Shown: piece by piece, positions 45,912 through 56,693 of the stretch | Position numbering within the stretch: the stretch's first letter is position 1 | How the letters are laid out: every line of letters starts with the position of its first letter | Assembly (NCBI GenBank): GCA_030704615.1 | Contig: CM060732.1 | Span: 52,681,053 to 52,745,052 of the forward strand | Length of the DNA: 64,000 bases | Direction: 5' to 3' | Source of the DNA: Takakia lepidozioides | Taxonomy: Eukaryota; Streptophyta; Takakiopsida; Takakiales; Takakiaceae | The notes under the pieces: model-generated | The model's input: the letters and a program-made list of their open reading frames with translations, nothing else | Databases searched by the model: none | What the model was told of the DNA's origin: nothing | Translations under genes and position numbers: made by a program

Positions 45912-47054
45912 TAAGGAGCAAGAAGCTACCCTGTTTGCTGCACACCCAGAGTGGGAGCAGGTTGTAGAAATGCAACTGGGAGGCCTGAGCTGTTTTAAAG
46001 GTATTTGTTGTGGTGCAGTAACAGCAACACCAATTGAGGGGGAAACAAGTAGTTACCCACCACATTTCTATGAGGGAAAAGAGGGAGAAATGGAAATCCT
46101 AGAAGAACCAGCCACTGTGAGCTTACATGATGAAGTAGTGGCTGGATGGACAATCAGAGCTGAAGAGCGGGTGATAGACGTGAATGTGGGAACTGAGGAG
46201 GAACCAAGAATGGTGAAAGTAGGGGCTGACTTGGAGCCAGAATTCTTTGAGGAAGCTAAGAGCCTATTTATCAAATACAGATATGTATTTTCTTGGAGTT
46301 ATGAAGATTTGAAAGGGATACCACCTGAGATTTGCCAGCATAAGATTGAACTGGAACCAGGGTCGGTACCAAGCAAACAGGCTAGGTACAGAATGAATCC
46401 CAACTATCCACAGAAGGCTGGGGAAGAGATCAAGAAGCTGGCTGAGGCTAAGTTCATATACCCAATAGAGTATACAACTTGGTTGTCACCCATCGTGATA
46501 GTTCCCAAGAAGAATGGCAAACTGAGAGTTTTTGTGAACTATAAGAAGTTGAATGCCTGTACAAAGAAAGATCCCTTTCCCTTACCATTCACAAAAGCTG
46601 TACTGGACACTATGGCAGGCCATGAGATGTACTCATTCATGGATGGCTTCAGTGGGTATAACCAAGTGCAAGTGCGGAAGAAGACCAGGGAAAGACAGCT
46701 TTCATCATAGACTGGGGTGCTTATGCATACAAAGTCATGCCTTTTGGACTTTGTAATGCACCAGCAACTTTCCAGAAGGTGATAAATGAATCTTTTCACG
46801 AGTATCTGGATGATTTCATGCAAGTGTTCTTAGATGACTTCAGTGTGTACAGCTCTAAGAATGAGCACTTGCAAAAGTTGGAATTATGTTTGGCCAAATG
46901 CAGGATGAGAAGTCTTGGTCTGAATCCGGAAAAGTGTACTTTTTGTGTGAACTCAGGGGTACTACTGGGACACATTGTGTGTAAAAAGGGACTGCTTGTG
47001 GATCCTAGAAAGATAGAGGCCATTAAAGCTTCACGAATCACCACCACCAAGTAA
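45823..47054 (+). pseudogene. Z2 reverse transcriptase
   Basis: Fingers and palm: KQARYRMNPNYPQKAGEEI, NYKKLNACTKKDPFPLP, MDGFSGYNQVQV, then a one-base frameshift near 46680, then MPFGLCNAPATFQKVI and the catalytic box VFLDDFSVY with both Asp present, then LNPEKCTFCV and LLGHIVCKKGLLVDP. The frame ends near 47054. Confidence 0.9.
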
Positions 47055-47155
47055 CGTTAAGGGTCTAAGGAGGTTCCTTGGACAAACTACTTATTATAGA
47101 AGGTTTGTCAAACGGTATGCACAGATGGCAGCTCCATTGAGTTGAGGAACTTACA

Positions 47156-47635
47156 TTGTTAGTAACAACTACACCTGTGCTGATTAACCCTCACTGGCAT
47201 GTAATATTTCATGTACACTGTGATGCCTCAGGAGAAGCATTGGGAGCTGTGTTAGCCCAAAATATCACAAGAAACATAGATTCACCTGTGTACTATGCTA
47301 GCAGGTTGTTGAACAGTGCTGAAAGGAACTATAGCACCACTGAAAGAGGAGCATTGGCAATGATTTATGCAGTCAAGAAATTTGGGCATTACCTATTGGG
47401 AATGAAGTTTATATTTTATGTGGATCATCAGGCTTTGATTTATATGGTGAACAAACCTTTGATAAGTGGCACGATAGCAAGATGGTTAATAATCTTGCAC
47501 GAATTTGAATTCAAAGTTGTTTACAAGCCTGGCCGTTTGCATCTTGTGGCAGATCACTTGTCACGCCTATCAACAGACCCGGTACAACAGCCAAAACTAA
47601 TTGTGGGCCCATTAATGCATCCAAGGAGCAGGTAA
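47156..47635 (+). pseudogene. Z2 RNase H and trailing linker
   Basis: HCDASGEALGAVLAQN holds the first catalytic Asp; YASRLLNSAERNYSTTERG, FYVDHQALIYMV and LVADHLSRLSTDP follow. The ORF of 159 codons ends at 47635. A typical plant gypsy element would continue with the integrase H2C2 domain; instead the next segment (47647-47949) has a different zinc-binding pattern (CHMCCPSGHSKWKC). Confidence 0.88.
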
Positions 47636-47882
47636 CAGAACCCTTTATGTGTACCACAAAGGGGGACCTTTGCCACATGTGTTGTCCTAGTGGGCATTCC
47701 AAGTGGAAATGCGAACAGATGGGGGTAAAATTTAGAAATTACCCGAGGAGGCAACAGCCAATAAGAAACGTGAATTTCATGCAGGTGGTTCCCTCCAAGA
47801 AACAAGAACAAGAAATTAGAAAAGTTTTGAGCGGAAGAGTCGGGGTTGCTCCAAATAACCAGTGTCTCAACGGAAGGGGCAA

Positions 47883-48013
47883 TCAAAGCTATAGCTTTGT
47901 AGCTATGGCGGATATTACAGACTATACGTTAGCTTTACTTCTTACGTAGTGGCGCAAGGACAGACGGGTTGAAAGGACATTCTCTCTCACACACTATCTG
48001 CAAGCCCCACAGG
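47883..48013 (+). repeat. 130-bp block shared with Z1 in opposite element polarity
   Basis: Matches 30204-30330: GCTTTGTAGCTATGGCGGAT, GTGGCGCAAGGAC and TCTCTCTCAC in order. It sits between the RNase H region and the start of the 3' ORF. Confidence 0.7.
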
Positions 48014-48107
48014 CTTACACTCATTTGCCTGTTCCTTTCTGTGCCCACCATATCTTTATGCTCTATGCTCTACAAGCTTTCCTACAGCTATTCCAAACAA
48101 GGCCTTC

Positions 48108-51100
48108 TTGTTTGTCTGGATGAAGAGAATTAGGGGAATGGAGGATATCAGGATGAAGAGCACCACGATTCTGCAGAAGCAACAAATTGCTACACCGCAA
48201 GCAGTGCAGCTGCTGAAGGAGTTGCGATTGAAAGGGCTGCTACGCAAGGAATGGTCCTTGCATCATCGGAAGTTCATGATTCAATTCATTCAGAACTTTG
48301 AGCCTCGGACAGGAGTTACACAGGTGAGGGGAGTAGATATAGAGATTACTCCCCAGTACTTGCAGCAACTGTTTGAATTATCATCGGGCCGTGTGGATGT
48401 GGATGAGCATAGGGCAAGATTGCAAATAGGGAATTTGTTCCAAGACGCGAGTTTCTTTAAGACTCAAGGATACACCTGCACCAAGGCTGAGTACCCAGGG
48501 TTAAGGGAAGTTGGCCAAATACTGAACGTTCTGTTTGCCGCAGATCATTCACGGAAGAGATACTGAAAGTCTTGAGGGGAGAGGATGTGGCTTAGGCGGA
48601 GTTGATGTACAATGGTCTGGTGGAAGAGATGAAGTGGTAAGGCACTGCTGCTAAGTCTCCGATCATTGTGTCTGGCCCAATAATTGCTCAAATTATTCTT
48701 GACTCTTGTTTGCTTGATGCGCGTGAACACAAGGAGATGGGAGTGTTTGAGACAACAACCACTGCAATTGAGGAGCAGGGCTCTTCACATGGTGAAGGAG
48801 GATTGGAGGGGCAACACCAGTCCAAGAGGCAGAAGCGGGATACGACCGTAGTGGCAGATCCACTAGCTACAAGGAAACCACAAGATGATGTTTCCATAGC
48901 GCTTGTGTAGGATGAGGAGCAGCAGCACAGGGGGCCGTTACTGCTGGAAGCACGGCCTTTGGAGAGGGAAGAAGAAGTCACCTCAGTACCACAACCACCA
49001 CAGCCAGTTGACTCAGTTGTTCCGGGGGTCACTCAGTTAGTGCATGTTGTTACACCCGAGCCTATTGTTGTGGAAGGAGAAGGGTTGGACATCTCCACTA
49101 CAGAGCATGTAGTGGCAGAAATTGAGAAAAGTGACCTTCTCTATGAAAACTCTGGCTTGGTCAGGGAACCAATAGTACCAAAGATGCAGAGTTTGACCAA
49201 GGAAATCCCTGCTGTGCATGTGATGCCCGAACCTGTGGAGGAGGTTCCAGGGGTAGAATTTAAGGGCACTGCAGCACCTGTGGAGAATGAGGTCGTTCAG
49301 GAAAAGGATCTTGTGGGATCATGGCCTGAATGGTTGGTGAAACATCACATTGTGGAGAGTCAGGGGGACCACCAACAAGTTCTTCATGAAGACCCACTAC
49401 AGGCCATGCTCATGAGTTCCATCAGTAGGACTCTCAACCTGTTGGGCACTTATGTGAAATCCCATGTTCCTTCCACGCAATTGGCAGCCTTGAGGGAGGA
49501 ACTCAAGCAGGAGTTTGAGGCTAGAATTGCCACTGAGTGTGCAAACAAGGTGGATGTGGAGGCCAACCTCAAGTTGCAGAAAGAGTTGGAGGACACGAAG
49601 GCTGCCCTGCAACTTGCAAAGGGGAATCTGATTGAAGCGGGTCTGGAGCAGGAGAAGTTGCATGAAGGACATAAGCAGCAGTTATACCAGTTGCAAGTGA
49701 AGCATGAGGGTAAATTGCAGGTCGTAAAGTTGCTTCATACAGAGTTGGAGGTTGTTCATCAGAAAATGACTATCCAATGTGCCTCACTAACAACTACTCT
49801 GGAGAACACTGCATTAGAACTTAACAAACAAGCAGAGAGATGTATGATGGTGGAGGCTGAGACAGTGGAGCAAGGGAAACTCATTGCTGATTTGAAGGCT
49901 ACTATCCATCACAATGAGGCCAATACCTTCCAACAATACAGTCGGATTGAGGCTGAGAAGGAAAGTTACATCCTGGAGTTGCAGCAAACACTCACCGGCC
50001 GAAAGAATGAACTCTCTGTGGCTAACAAGGCTTGGAAGGAAGCCAATAATCTGTTTGCTGCCTATGCCGCTCTGGTTGAACCTGTGGCCTTGGGCTTTTG
50101 TGGGATATCTTTTTGTTTGTTTGGAGAGATCCTTCGGTCTTCTCTCAGGGTGAGGGTGTGCATTCTGCCTCCGGAAATCCAGCTGCAAGTACTGTGCGAA
50201 CATTCTCAACTCAGTGGTAGTTTTAACCCTCTAGTTCCATCATATGTGACACAGATTGCTGTGATATCTCTGGAGCAGTACAAAGCCACAATCTATAAGT
50301 GGGAGAGATAGGAATCTGTGAGTGAGAGATAGGGCAAGTCATGTCAAGACTAGAAAAGAGGTCTGAGTCAGATTGTTTTTTTCAATAAAAGACATCATCA
50401 GCCTTGGAAAAAGCTCCATCACCAAACCCAATAGCAACAAGCTATATGAACATTAAGTCTTCGAATATACTGGTGTTTTGTTTTGAAACACTCAGGGGGA
50501 GATGAATGATCTCAAGTTGCAGGTGCAGAATATTGCCACAACCACGATAGACAATGTCTATAATAGAATAGCTGAGTTACAGGATGATGTGGAAGGGCTG
50601 CAGACTCAAGTGGATGACTTGAGCTCTAATATTGACAAAAGAGCCTTTGTTCGTGAGGAACAGCTAGTGGCTGCTTATTTGCATGCCAGGACTCTGATTT
50701 TCCAATCTTCATCACATGAGGTGCAGGATTTGCCAACAACAGGAGGGACAGTGGTGCCAATGTCACAGCAACCACAACACGTCGACAATGTTGATACCAT
50801 GGCCCTGCAGCAATCTGAGGTCTGGGGGGATGCTGCTTTTAACCCACCTAGGACTCCTGCTGCACTTGAGTACAATCGGGCTATGATTATGCCCTTCAAC
50901 CAAATTCCCATTGTGATGGATTTGGCTTGGAAGGAATTCAGTCCTCCAGAGTCTTTGGCGCACTATTACCAGATCATGTGCATTTGGTTGCCAGTGGCAA
51001 CTCGGACTAAGGTTCTTCCGAACAACCGACCCATTGAGGATCATCATTTTGCAAGGTACTGGTCTGAGGCAGGCACCATGCTGAAGGAATTAATTGCCTT

Positions 51101-51890
51101 CCAGGTTGTTCATGGATACATCTACACCAAAACCAAGGACGTATCTAGTTTGGTCATGGGCTGTGGATTATACTATGCTGCTTGTTTCATTGCACGTTAT
51201 CACATTGAGCAGCAGAAGATGCAGTCAAGATTTTTGAGTTATTCCACTGGGGATCATTGGGTCTTATCTTTAGTTCCACCCCATATGTATCTGTATGATG
51301 TGAAAGTCATGTTGCAGAAGGATTCCCAACTTCGTTCCTGGTTTAATTTGGCTTGGACCAACATTACTAAAGAAAAATTGGGCCCTGACGATATTTTTTA
51401 TAAGGGACATGAAGCCTAGAAATACTTACACTGTTCCAAAGTCATTGGCACACCTCTCACCTACACGGACAAGGAATTCAGGGAGTACACTCATTTTGCT
51501 TGCAAGCGATTAATGCAAGTAGTACAGTTTAAGCTTCCAGACATGGTGGGCCAACATTGTATGCCACGCAGGATTCCTGAGAAGCCACTTAAGCCGAAAG
51601 GCCTCAGGGGGGAAGATGATTCTGATACTACTGGTTCTACGGAGGAACCTTTTGACATGGTGGAGGACTATGCACTACAAATGGCAGAGAAGAAACGACG
51701 GGGATCTCCTATGCCTGAAAGGTTACCTCGTTATCAACCACAGGAGGGTCAGACATTTCCATTTGGTGCTCAATCGCCTCCATCAGCCAGTGACAGGGCT
51801 CGGACTCGCACACAGAGCCCTCCAAGGGACTCTCACCGACAGAAGGGTGCTCGTTCACAAAGGTTTGTTGATCCTAAACAGTAAACCGTG
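48108..51890 (+). pseudogene. Z2 3' ORF region (accessory protein of unknown function)
   Basis: About 3.8 kb of interrupted coding sequence. An N-terminal domain (48108-48566: ITPQYLQQLFELSSGRVDVD, FFKTQGYTCTKAEYPG), a segment with GPIIAQIILDSCLLDA, an acidic linker (from 48959), a long coiled coil (about 49480-50080) and a C-terminal domain (50502-51890: IATTTIDNVYNRIAELQDDV, WKEFSPPESLAHYYQIM, RYHIEQQKMQSRFLSYS). Stops at 48593, 48908 and 51417 are each TAG where Z1 keeps TGG or CAG. A 400-bp foreign block at about 50091-50498 breaks the coiled coil. The position, between pol and the polypurine tract, is where envelope-like or accessory ORFs occur in other plant elements. I find no transmembrane segment. 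Confidence 0.78.
50091..50498 (+). other. Foreign or replaced block within Z2 3' ORF
   Basis: Z1 and Z2 align up to GTTGAACC (50090) and again from GAGATGAATGA (about 50500). Between them Z1 has 160 bp of coiled-coil coding sequence (38671-38840), while Z2 has about 408 bp of unrelated sequence containing TTTTTTTCAATAAAAGACAT and ending next to CACTCAGGGGGAGAT. It may be a solo LTR or a gene-conversion tract from another element. Confidence 0.5.
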
Positions 51891-51922
51891 AGGACACGAC
51901 TTTTTGAGAGGGGGAGGGATAA

Positions 51923-52833
51923 TGTTAGAGGGCTGTCTGGGACTTCAGTTTTACGGGTTCTGAGGGATACCCTTAATTTTTGCGCAGACTTACGGATGAT
52001 AGACTTAGACCAACATAGGCCTTAGGGGTGACAAGCACAGGCTTTAGGGGTGGTAGATAGGCTTACACACTCAGTCACAGCCTTACACAGTCGTACACAA
52101 CCTATTACAGTCTATCACAGCCTGACACAACTTGTCACAGCCGGACACAACCTTATACAGCCTATCACAATCTATCACAGCCCGTCACAGCCCGACACAG
52201 CTTGGCACAGCCCGTCACAGCGTACGTAGGGAACGGTTATCATTGGCAGGGAATGACTGTGTGGGAACGACATATGCAGAGGAACGTGCTTACTTTTTGG
52301 GTGACAGTTAGTTAGTCAGACGGTTAGAACAGCTTGCAGATAAATTAAGCAGAGCAGGACATGGAGAACACTTCTTGGAGGACACTTCTGGAGATCAAGA
52401 CTTAGCCATCGGGAAGGAGAGATGGATAAGACACGAACTGAGGATGCTTGATTCATGCAAGCTGTAGTGATATACCGTAGAGCAGGCTAGGGACACCATG
52501 GCTTCGGCCTGATACATGATAAATCTTAAGCTGATACTTATTCGATACAATCACACTGTGTAGAGAGACTTGAGTGAAGATGTGGAATGAATGGATGAGT
52601 GAATGGAACCTGATAGATACTGAAGCAATCTGATGCTTAAGTATACACAGTAAGGTAATTTGCTAACATGAAGGCAAGAAGAAATACAAACAGAAAGTAC
52701 AACCACGATACACTAACTGTAGGTCATGACTGATTGTTCTGAGCGGGCTGAGTGCTTAGAGATATCCAACTCTTCTATCTTGGAGTTTCCACCTCGGAAG
52801 GCGAAGGGATGGGTGAGTAAAAACCGCTCGACA
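51923..52833 (+). repeat. Z2 3' LTR
   Basis: Begins TGTTAGAGGGCTGTCTGGGA after a polypurine tract (GAGAGGGGGAGGGATAA at 51906-51922) and ends CCGCTCGACA. It carries the CACAGCC minisatellite at about 52063-52220. The next 5 bases, GTTGC, complete the target duplication. Confidence 0.93.
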
Positions 52834-52838
52834 GTTGC

Positions 52839-54537
52839 CAACGATGTTGGTGGGCTTGCATAGCAACAAATTGAGTGGCTACAGACTCACTAAGACTGCC
52901 TACTGTGTTGGCCAATCCTTGAAGAGTGAAGTCATCCGTCTTACAATGCATTGCAGGAGGAATATAAGGCACAGATGTTGCAGCCATGCCAAGCTTGGAG
53001 CCCATTGGAGCTTGAAACTTAGCATGATGTTGCGTTGATTTGCTATCAGCCAAGTTTGCCATCCTGAGGTTAATTTCTGCTAACATGGTTTTGTCATTGA
53101 TAAATGACGACGTTGAGCCCAGTTTTGAATAGCAGGGGGTAAGCCAAGGAGAAAATACCTTTTGACCATGCGATCTCTCTCTGCTGGGTCAATGATGTTC
53201 TCAACAACAACAAACTTGATGTCCATGTAAAATTGCCACAGGGATTCTCCAGGGTGGTAAGTCCTGGAAGAGAGCTTAGCAAAGCAGTCTAGAGGTCTTT
53301 CAGGAGGCTTGAACAAGGTCTTAGCCCATTCTATAAGGGTCGCCCAATTGAGGCTGTGATCATCCATGACTGCTGCATGCAGCAAGTCTTGGGCTGGTCC
53401 CTTCATGCTCATCCTAAAGATGGCCATCTTGAAGTTCTCAAGCACTCCATTCACGCTAGCAATGACTTCAAATATTTGAGGGTACCTATCAAAGTCTTCC
53501 CCCATAGTATACTCTGGATAGGGTTGAGTGGTGAGTTGAGGGATCAGATGACAAGGCAGACTGTGGTATATGTGCCCAGGAAGAACAGAGGCATAAGCAG
53601 CATAGCAGGGAACAGTGGCCTGAGTAGGAACAGAAGAGGTGTTGGCAGCATGTATAGAATTAACAGCAAATGCAGCACTTTGATTAACCCCACTAATGGC
53701 TGGTCCCATACTAGAGGATGACAGACTTGCATGTGGTGCCCACATGCCCATGGGAAGGGCGTGTGATACCACATTTGACTGAGCAGCTGGGTAGACTGAC
53801 CGTAGGTGGGGCTATGGCACACCACTCATGGGAGGAGTGGACGTCACTCCCACCATAGGAGCAGTTCTAGAGCTTAAATTGCTAGCATAAACAGGGACTG
53901 TATTGACATTGCTAGCATGTGTACCCATAACCTGATTAGCTGTAATCCGTGGTAATCCCCCCATCTGTTGAGCAGGAAGAATTCCCACCCGACTTGCATG
54001 ACCAACAGACGAGGTGAAGGGCACTGATGCTACTGCCCCCCCATCCACAACAAGACCGGAGACATTCAACAAAGGTACAGCACTCGGATGCAAACTTGAA
54101 TTCAAAGAGCTAGTCCCTCTCCCGAGAATGGGATTAGGGAGGCTAATCACAGGCACATGCATCAAACTCGTTACTAGGGCCGGCATACTGCTCATAGTAG
54201 CCCAGACATCCGAACCAGATCCACCTACCCCCTGAACATGAATAGGATGGGAGGGCGGACCGTTTAATTCCCGAGCCAGCGTAGGCTCGGTTCGTCCAGC
54301 CACCAAGGCCTCATCACTCCGATCATAAACAGAAAGGCCCTTGAGGTTGGTTATCTCAGACCCCTCATCAACCAATGTCATACCAGTTGGGGACTCTACA
54401 ACTGTTCCCATCGTCCCAATCGTCCCAGCATTCAAAAATTCATCATCACTCACCATGAAATTATCTGCCTGCAGGTTGTCCAATCCCTCATTCATTTCTA
54501 CCACACTTTCAACCAGCGGCTCTCCTGAATTATTCAT
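52839..54537 (-). pseudogene. Gag of element Y (probable)
   Basis: Minus strand: 54537-53812 (low-complexity Ser/Val-rich leader), 53772-53080 (capsid-type domain: FDRYPQIFEVIASVNGVLEN, SRTYHPGESLWQFYMDI, RYFLLGLPPAIQNWAQ) and 53086-52839 (Gln/His-rich tail). Frameshifts separate the frames. The order gag, zinc knuckle, protease fits element Y if a second inversion is undone. No 5' LTR partner of the 28391 LTR was found, so assignment to Y is an inference. Confidence 0.65.
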
Positions 54538-54621
54538 GGACCTCTATCTTCCGGATCTCAACCAAGTCGTTCTAGAATCACCTAGCATGCAAGAAACGAA
54601 GTTGGATTGGAAGCATAACCT

Positions 54622-56039
54622 TTAAGCAGCAGGGATATGGAGAGTGGGCCGAGCACTTGGCGAGCTGTCCTCTGGAACCCAAATGGAACAATATACCACC
54701 CTCAGTACCTTGTGTGATTGCAACTCATAGACCCCCAACGCCAGCCACTCCCAACCGTCAGCTCCCTTAAGCCAAAAACCAACGCGGGTTGTGTCACCCT
54801 CTTTCCATGTGCGTGAAAGCACAGCCGAGTTTGAATAGTCACTCAATCTCTCAAATCACTCGCTGTGAAGCAAAGGTAGTACCCACACCTAAGACTACTA
54901 GATCAGACGACTGCACTTTTAAGGCCCCACCCTTCAGACCATCAACCAACTGTGAATAAGTAGGTGCCAAGGCGCAGGGCCGGAGCTGAAACCGTAGTGC
55001 CCTCAAAATCAAAGCCCCCGTGCCTTGTAACATTAACGACAACCTTCGCCCTACACACCAGGGCCATGATGAAGCTCCGCACTTCGAACACCAGAAAGAG
55101 GTAAATACAAGCCAACTTCTAACCAGGTCAATTCACGATGGTGCAGAAAACGCGACTTGATCGTTCTGGACGGTAGACGTTCTGGACACTACCGCAACAG
55201 GTTCAAGCAAAGGTCGCGTGAACAGGGCCTCGTGATGGCTGGTTAATGCAGCAAGATCACCCACGACAGCTCTTTCTACACGCTCAAACCAAAGCTGATC
55301 CTCGTCACATATCTCACACAACAAATCATCTACTTCCTGCGACAACTCGATATCTCTCTAACTCTGCTGCTTGCTGCCTACTCTCGAAATATTCAGGGCC
55401 CGGATCAACAAAGTTGTCAAAATTATAGTATTCCGAGTCACAACTTTCTAGAGAACTGTCAGATTTCTCAAACCTTGGCGACCACACCTCTGCCTCATCT
55501 AAATTGTTATAATCACTACCACCAGGAGAACCCAATGAAACAACAAGGGCTGGAACGTAAGCAACAGGCTTAGGAAGTGGCAAGGCTGGCAAGGCAACAC
55601 TGCCAGGGCGCGCACCGTTGGTAGTGTTAGCAACAGCAAGAATGTCAGCAGGGTAAGAAACGACAAGGTTGGCTTCAACAACGGGAAGAGCAGCAATAAC
55701 AACACCAGTAGAATGGGAAGCGGCAGCAGGGTCAGTCTCCACACTAGGATTAGCTTCAACAATAAGCGCCACACTAATATGAAGAAATAGGCTCTCCCCC
55801 TCTCTGCGAGCTACACAAGACAAGTCACGAACGGCAGTACAGCAGGAGAAAATATGGCAAGGCGAGGAGCCGCCATTGATAACACGCATTAGCGAACCAC
55901 TTAGGCAGCAGGATATAGAGCAGATCTCGCGAAAAAGACCTAACTGATCCTGACAGTGCGGGCAAGATCCACCAACGCCTATAGTACCCGGCGTCTCCAC
56001 CATAAAACAAGCTTGAAGCATATACGTCTTTCCTCTCAA
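54622..56039 (-). pseudogene. Unassigned minus-strand frames upstream of Y gag
   Basis: Short successive minus-strand frames (56039-55326, 55345-55133, 55042-54851, 54846-54622) include an acidic region (SLESCDSEYYNFDNFVDPG) and a Trp-rich one (TWKEGDTTRVGFWLKGADG). I do not recognise a family. They are probably the decayed leader or N-terminal ORF of the same element, but a host gene remnant is possible. Confidence 0.35.
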
Positions 56040-56693
56040 GAAGCAAGGTTACACAACAAAAGGGCGAGTGGAAAGAGCAAGCAACGCGCGAGAGGAGGAC
56101 CAAACACACGGATCTGACACAAAGCAGCTCTCATCCAAAGCTTGTACACCAAAATCACATATACACTAATACCCGAGTACACCACCCTGACCTTGTGTCA
56201 GGGCGCCGTCTTTATACAAAAGCCCTAGCTTTAGTGGCCCGCCGCGTGGCGAGGCGTCACAAGCCGAAGCCCACGGCGCCGCCTTGTAGCCCTGGATCTG
56301 ATGAAGGGCCAGGATCGAGCCACCAGCCAAAACTAACTTCCCTAACCTAGATATTATTGTAACGGTTTAACGGCTTTATACGCCCAAAAAAATATACTAT
56401 GATGTGTATGGCCGTTTTGGATGAAACAGGCCATTTCAAATATGGGGCTTTACACCCTTGAGAGCTTTATTGAAGGTTATTGAAGGGAAAAAGATTAAAA
56501 CGCTTATAGTAAGCCCGAAGGCTCATTTTTATGTAAAGGAGTAAAAGCCTGAACTTGACTCCCTTTTATAAAAAAGCATACTGATAAATTGAAGTCCTTA
56601 AAGGGACGGACTCGCCCCCTTAACCTTTTTTATGAAAGGCAAGGCGGGGCGACGAGAGCGCCAGGGATTCTGGAAAGCAAGCGAGGCTTGGGG
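56040..56693. other. Boundary spacer between element Y and the TOM1-like gene
   Basis: There is no gene. On the minus strand a TTGTATAAAGACG word at about 56207-56219 could be a promoter TATA box for the retroelement unit to the left. The right part, 56480-56690, should contain the 5' UTR of the plus-strand gene. Confidence 0.35.

Larger units (their letters stand above)
41467..52833 (+). mobile_element. Retrotransposon Z2, full-length LTR element
   Basis: 11,367 bp, with two closely matching LTRs (914 and 911 bp) and a perfect 5-bp target duplication GTTGC on both sides (41462-41466, 52834-52838). Order: gag, protease, RT, RNase H, a zinc-knuckle segment, then a long 3' ORF region. By RT type (FMQVFLDDFSVY; YASRLLNSAERNYSTTE) it belongs to Ty3/gypsy. 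I see no integrase between RNase H and the polypurine tract. All ORFs carry stops or frameshifts. Confidence 0.93.
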
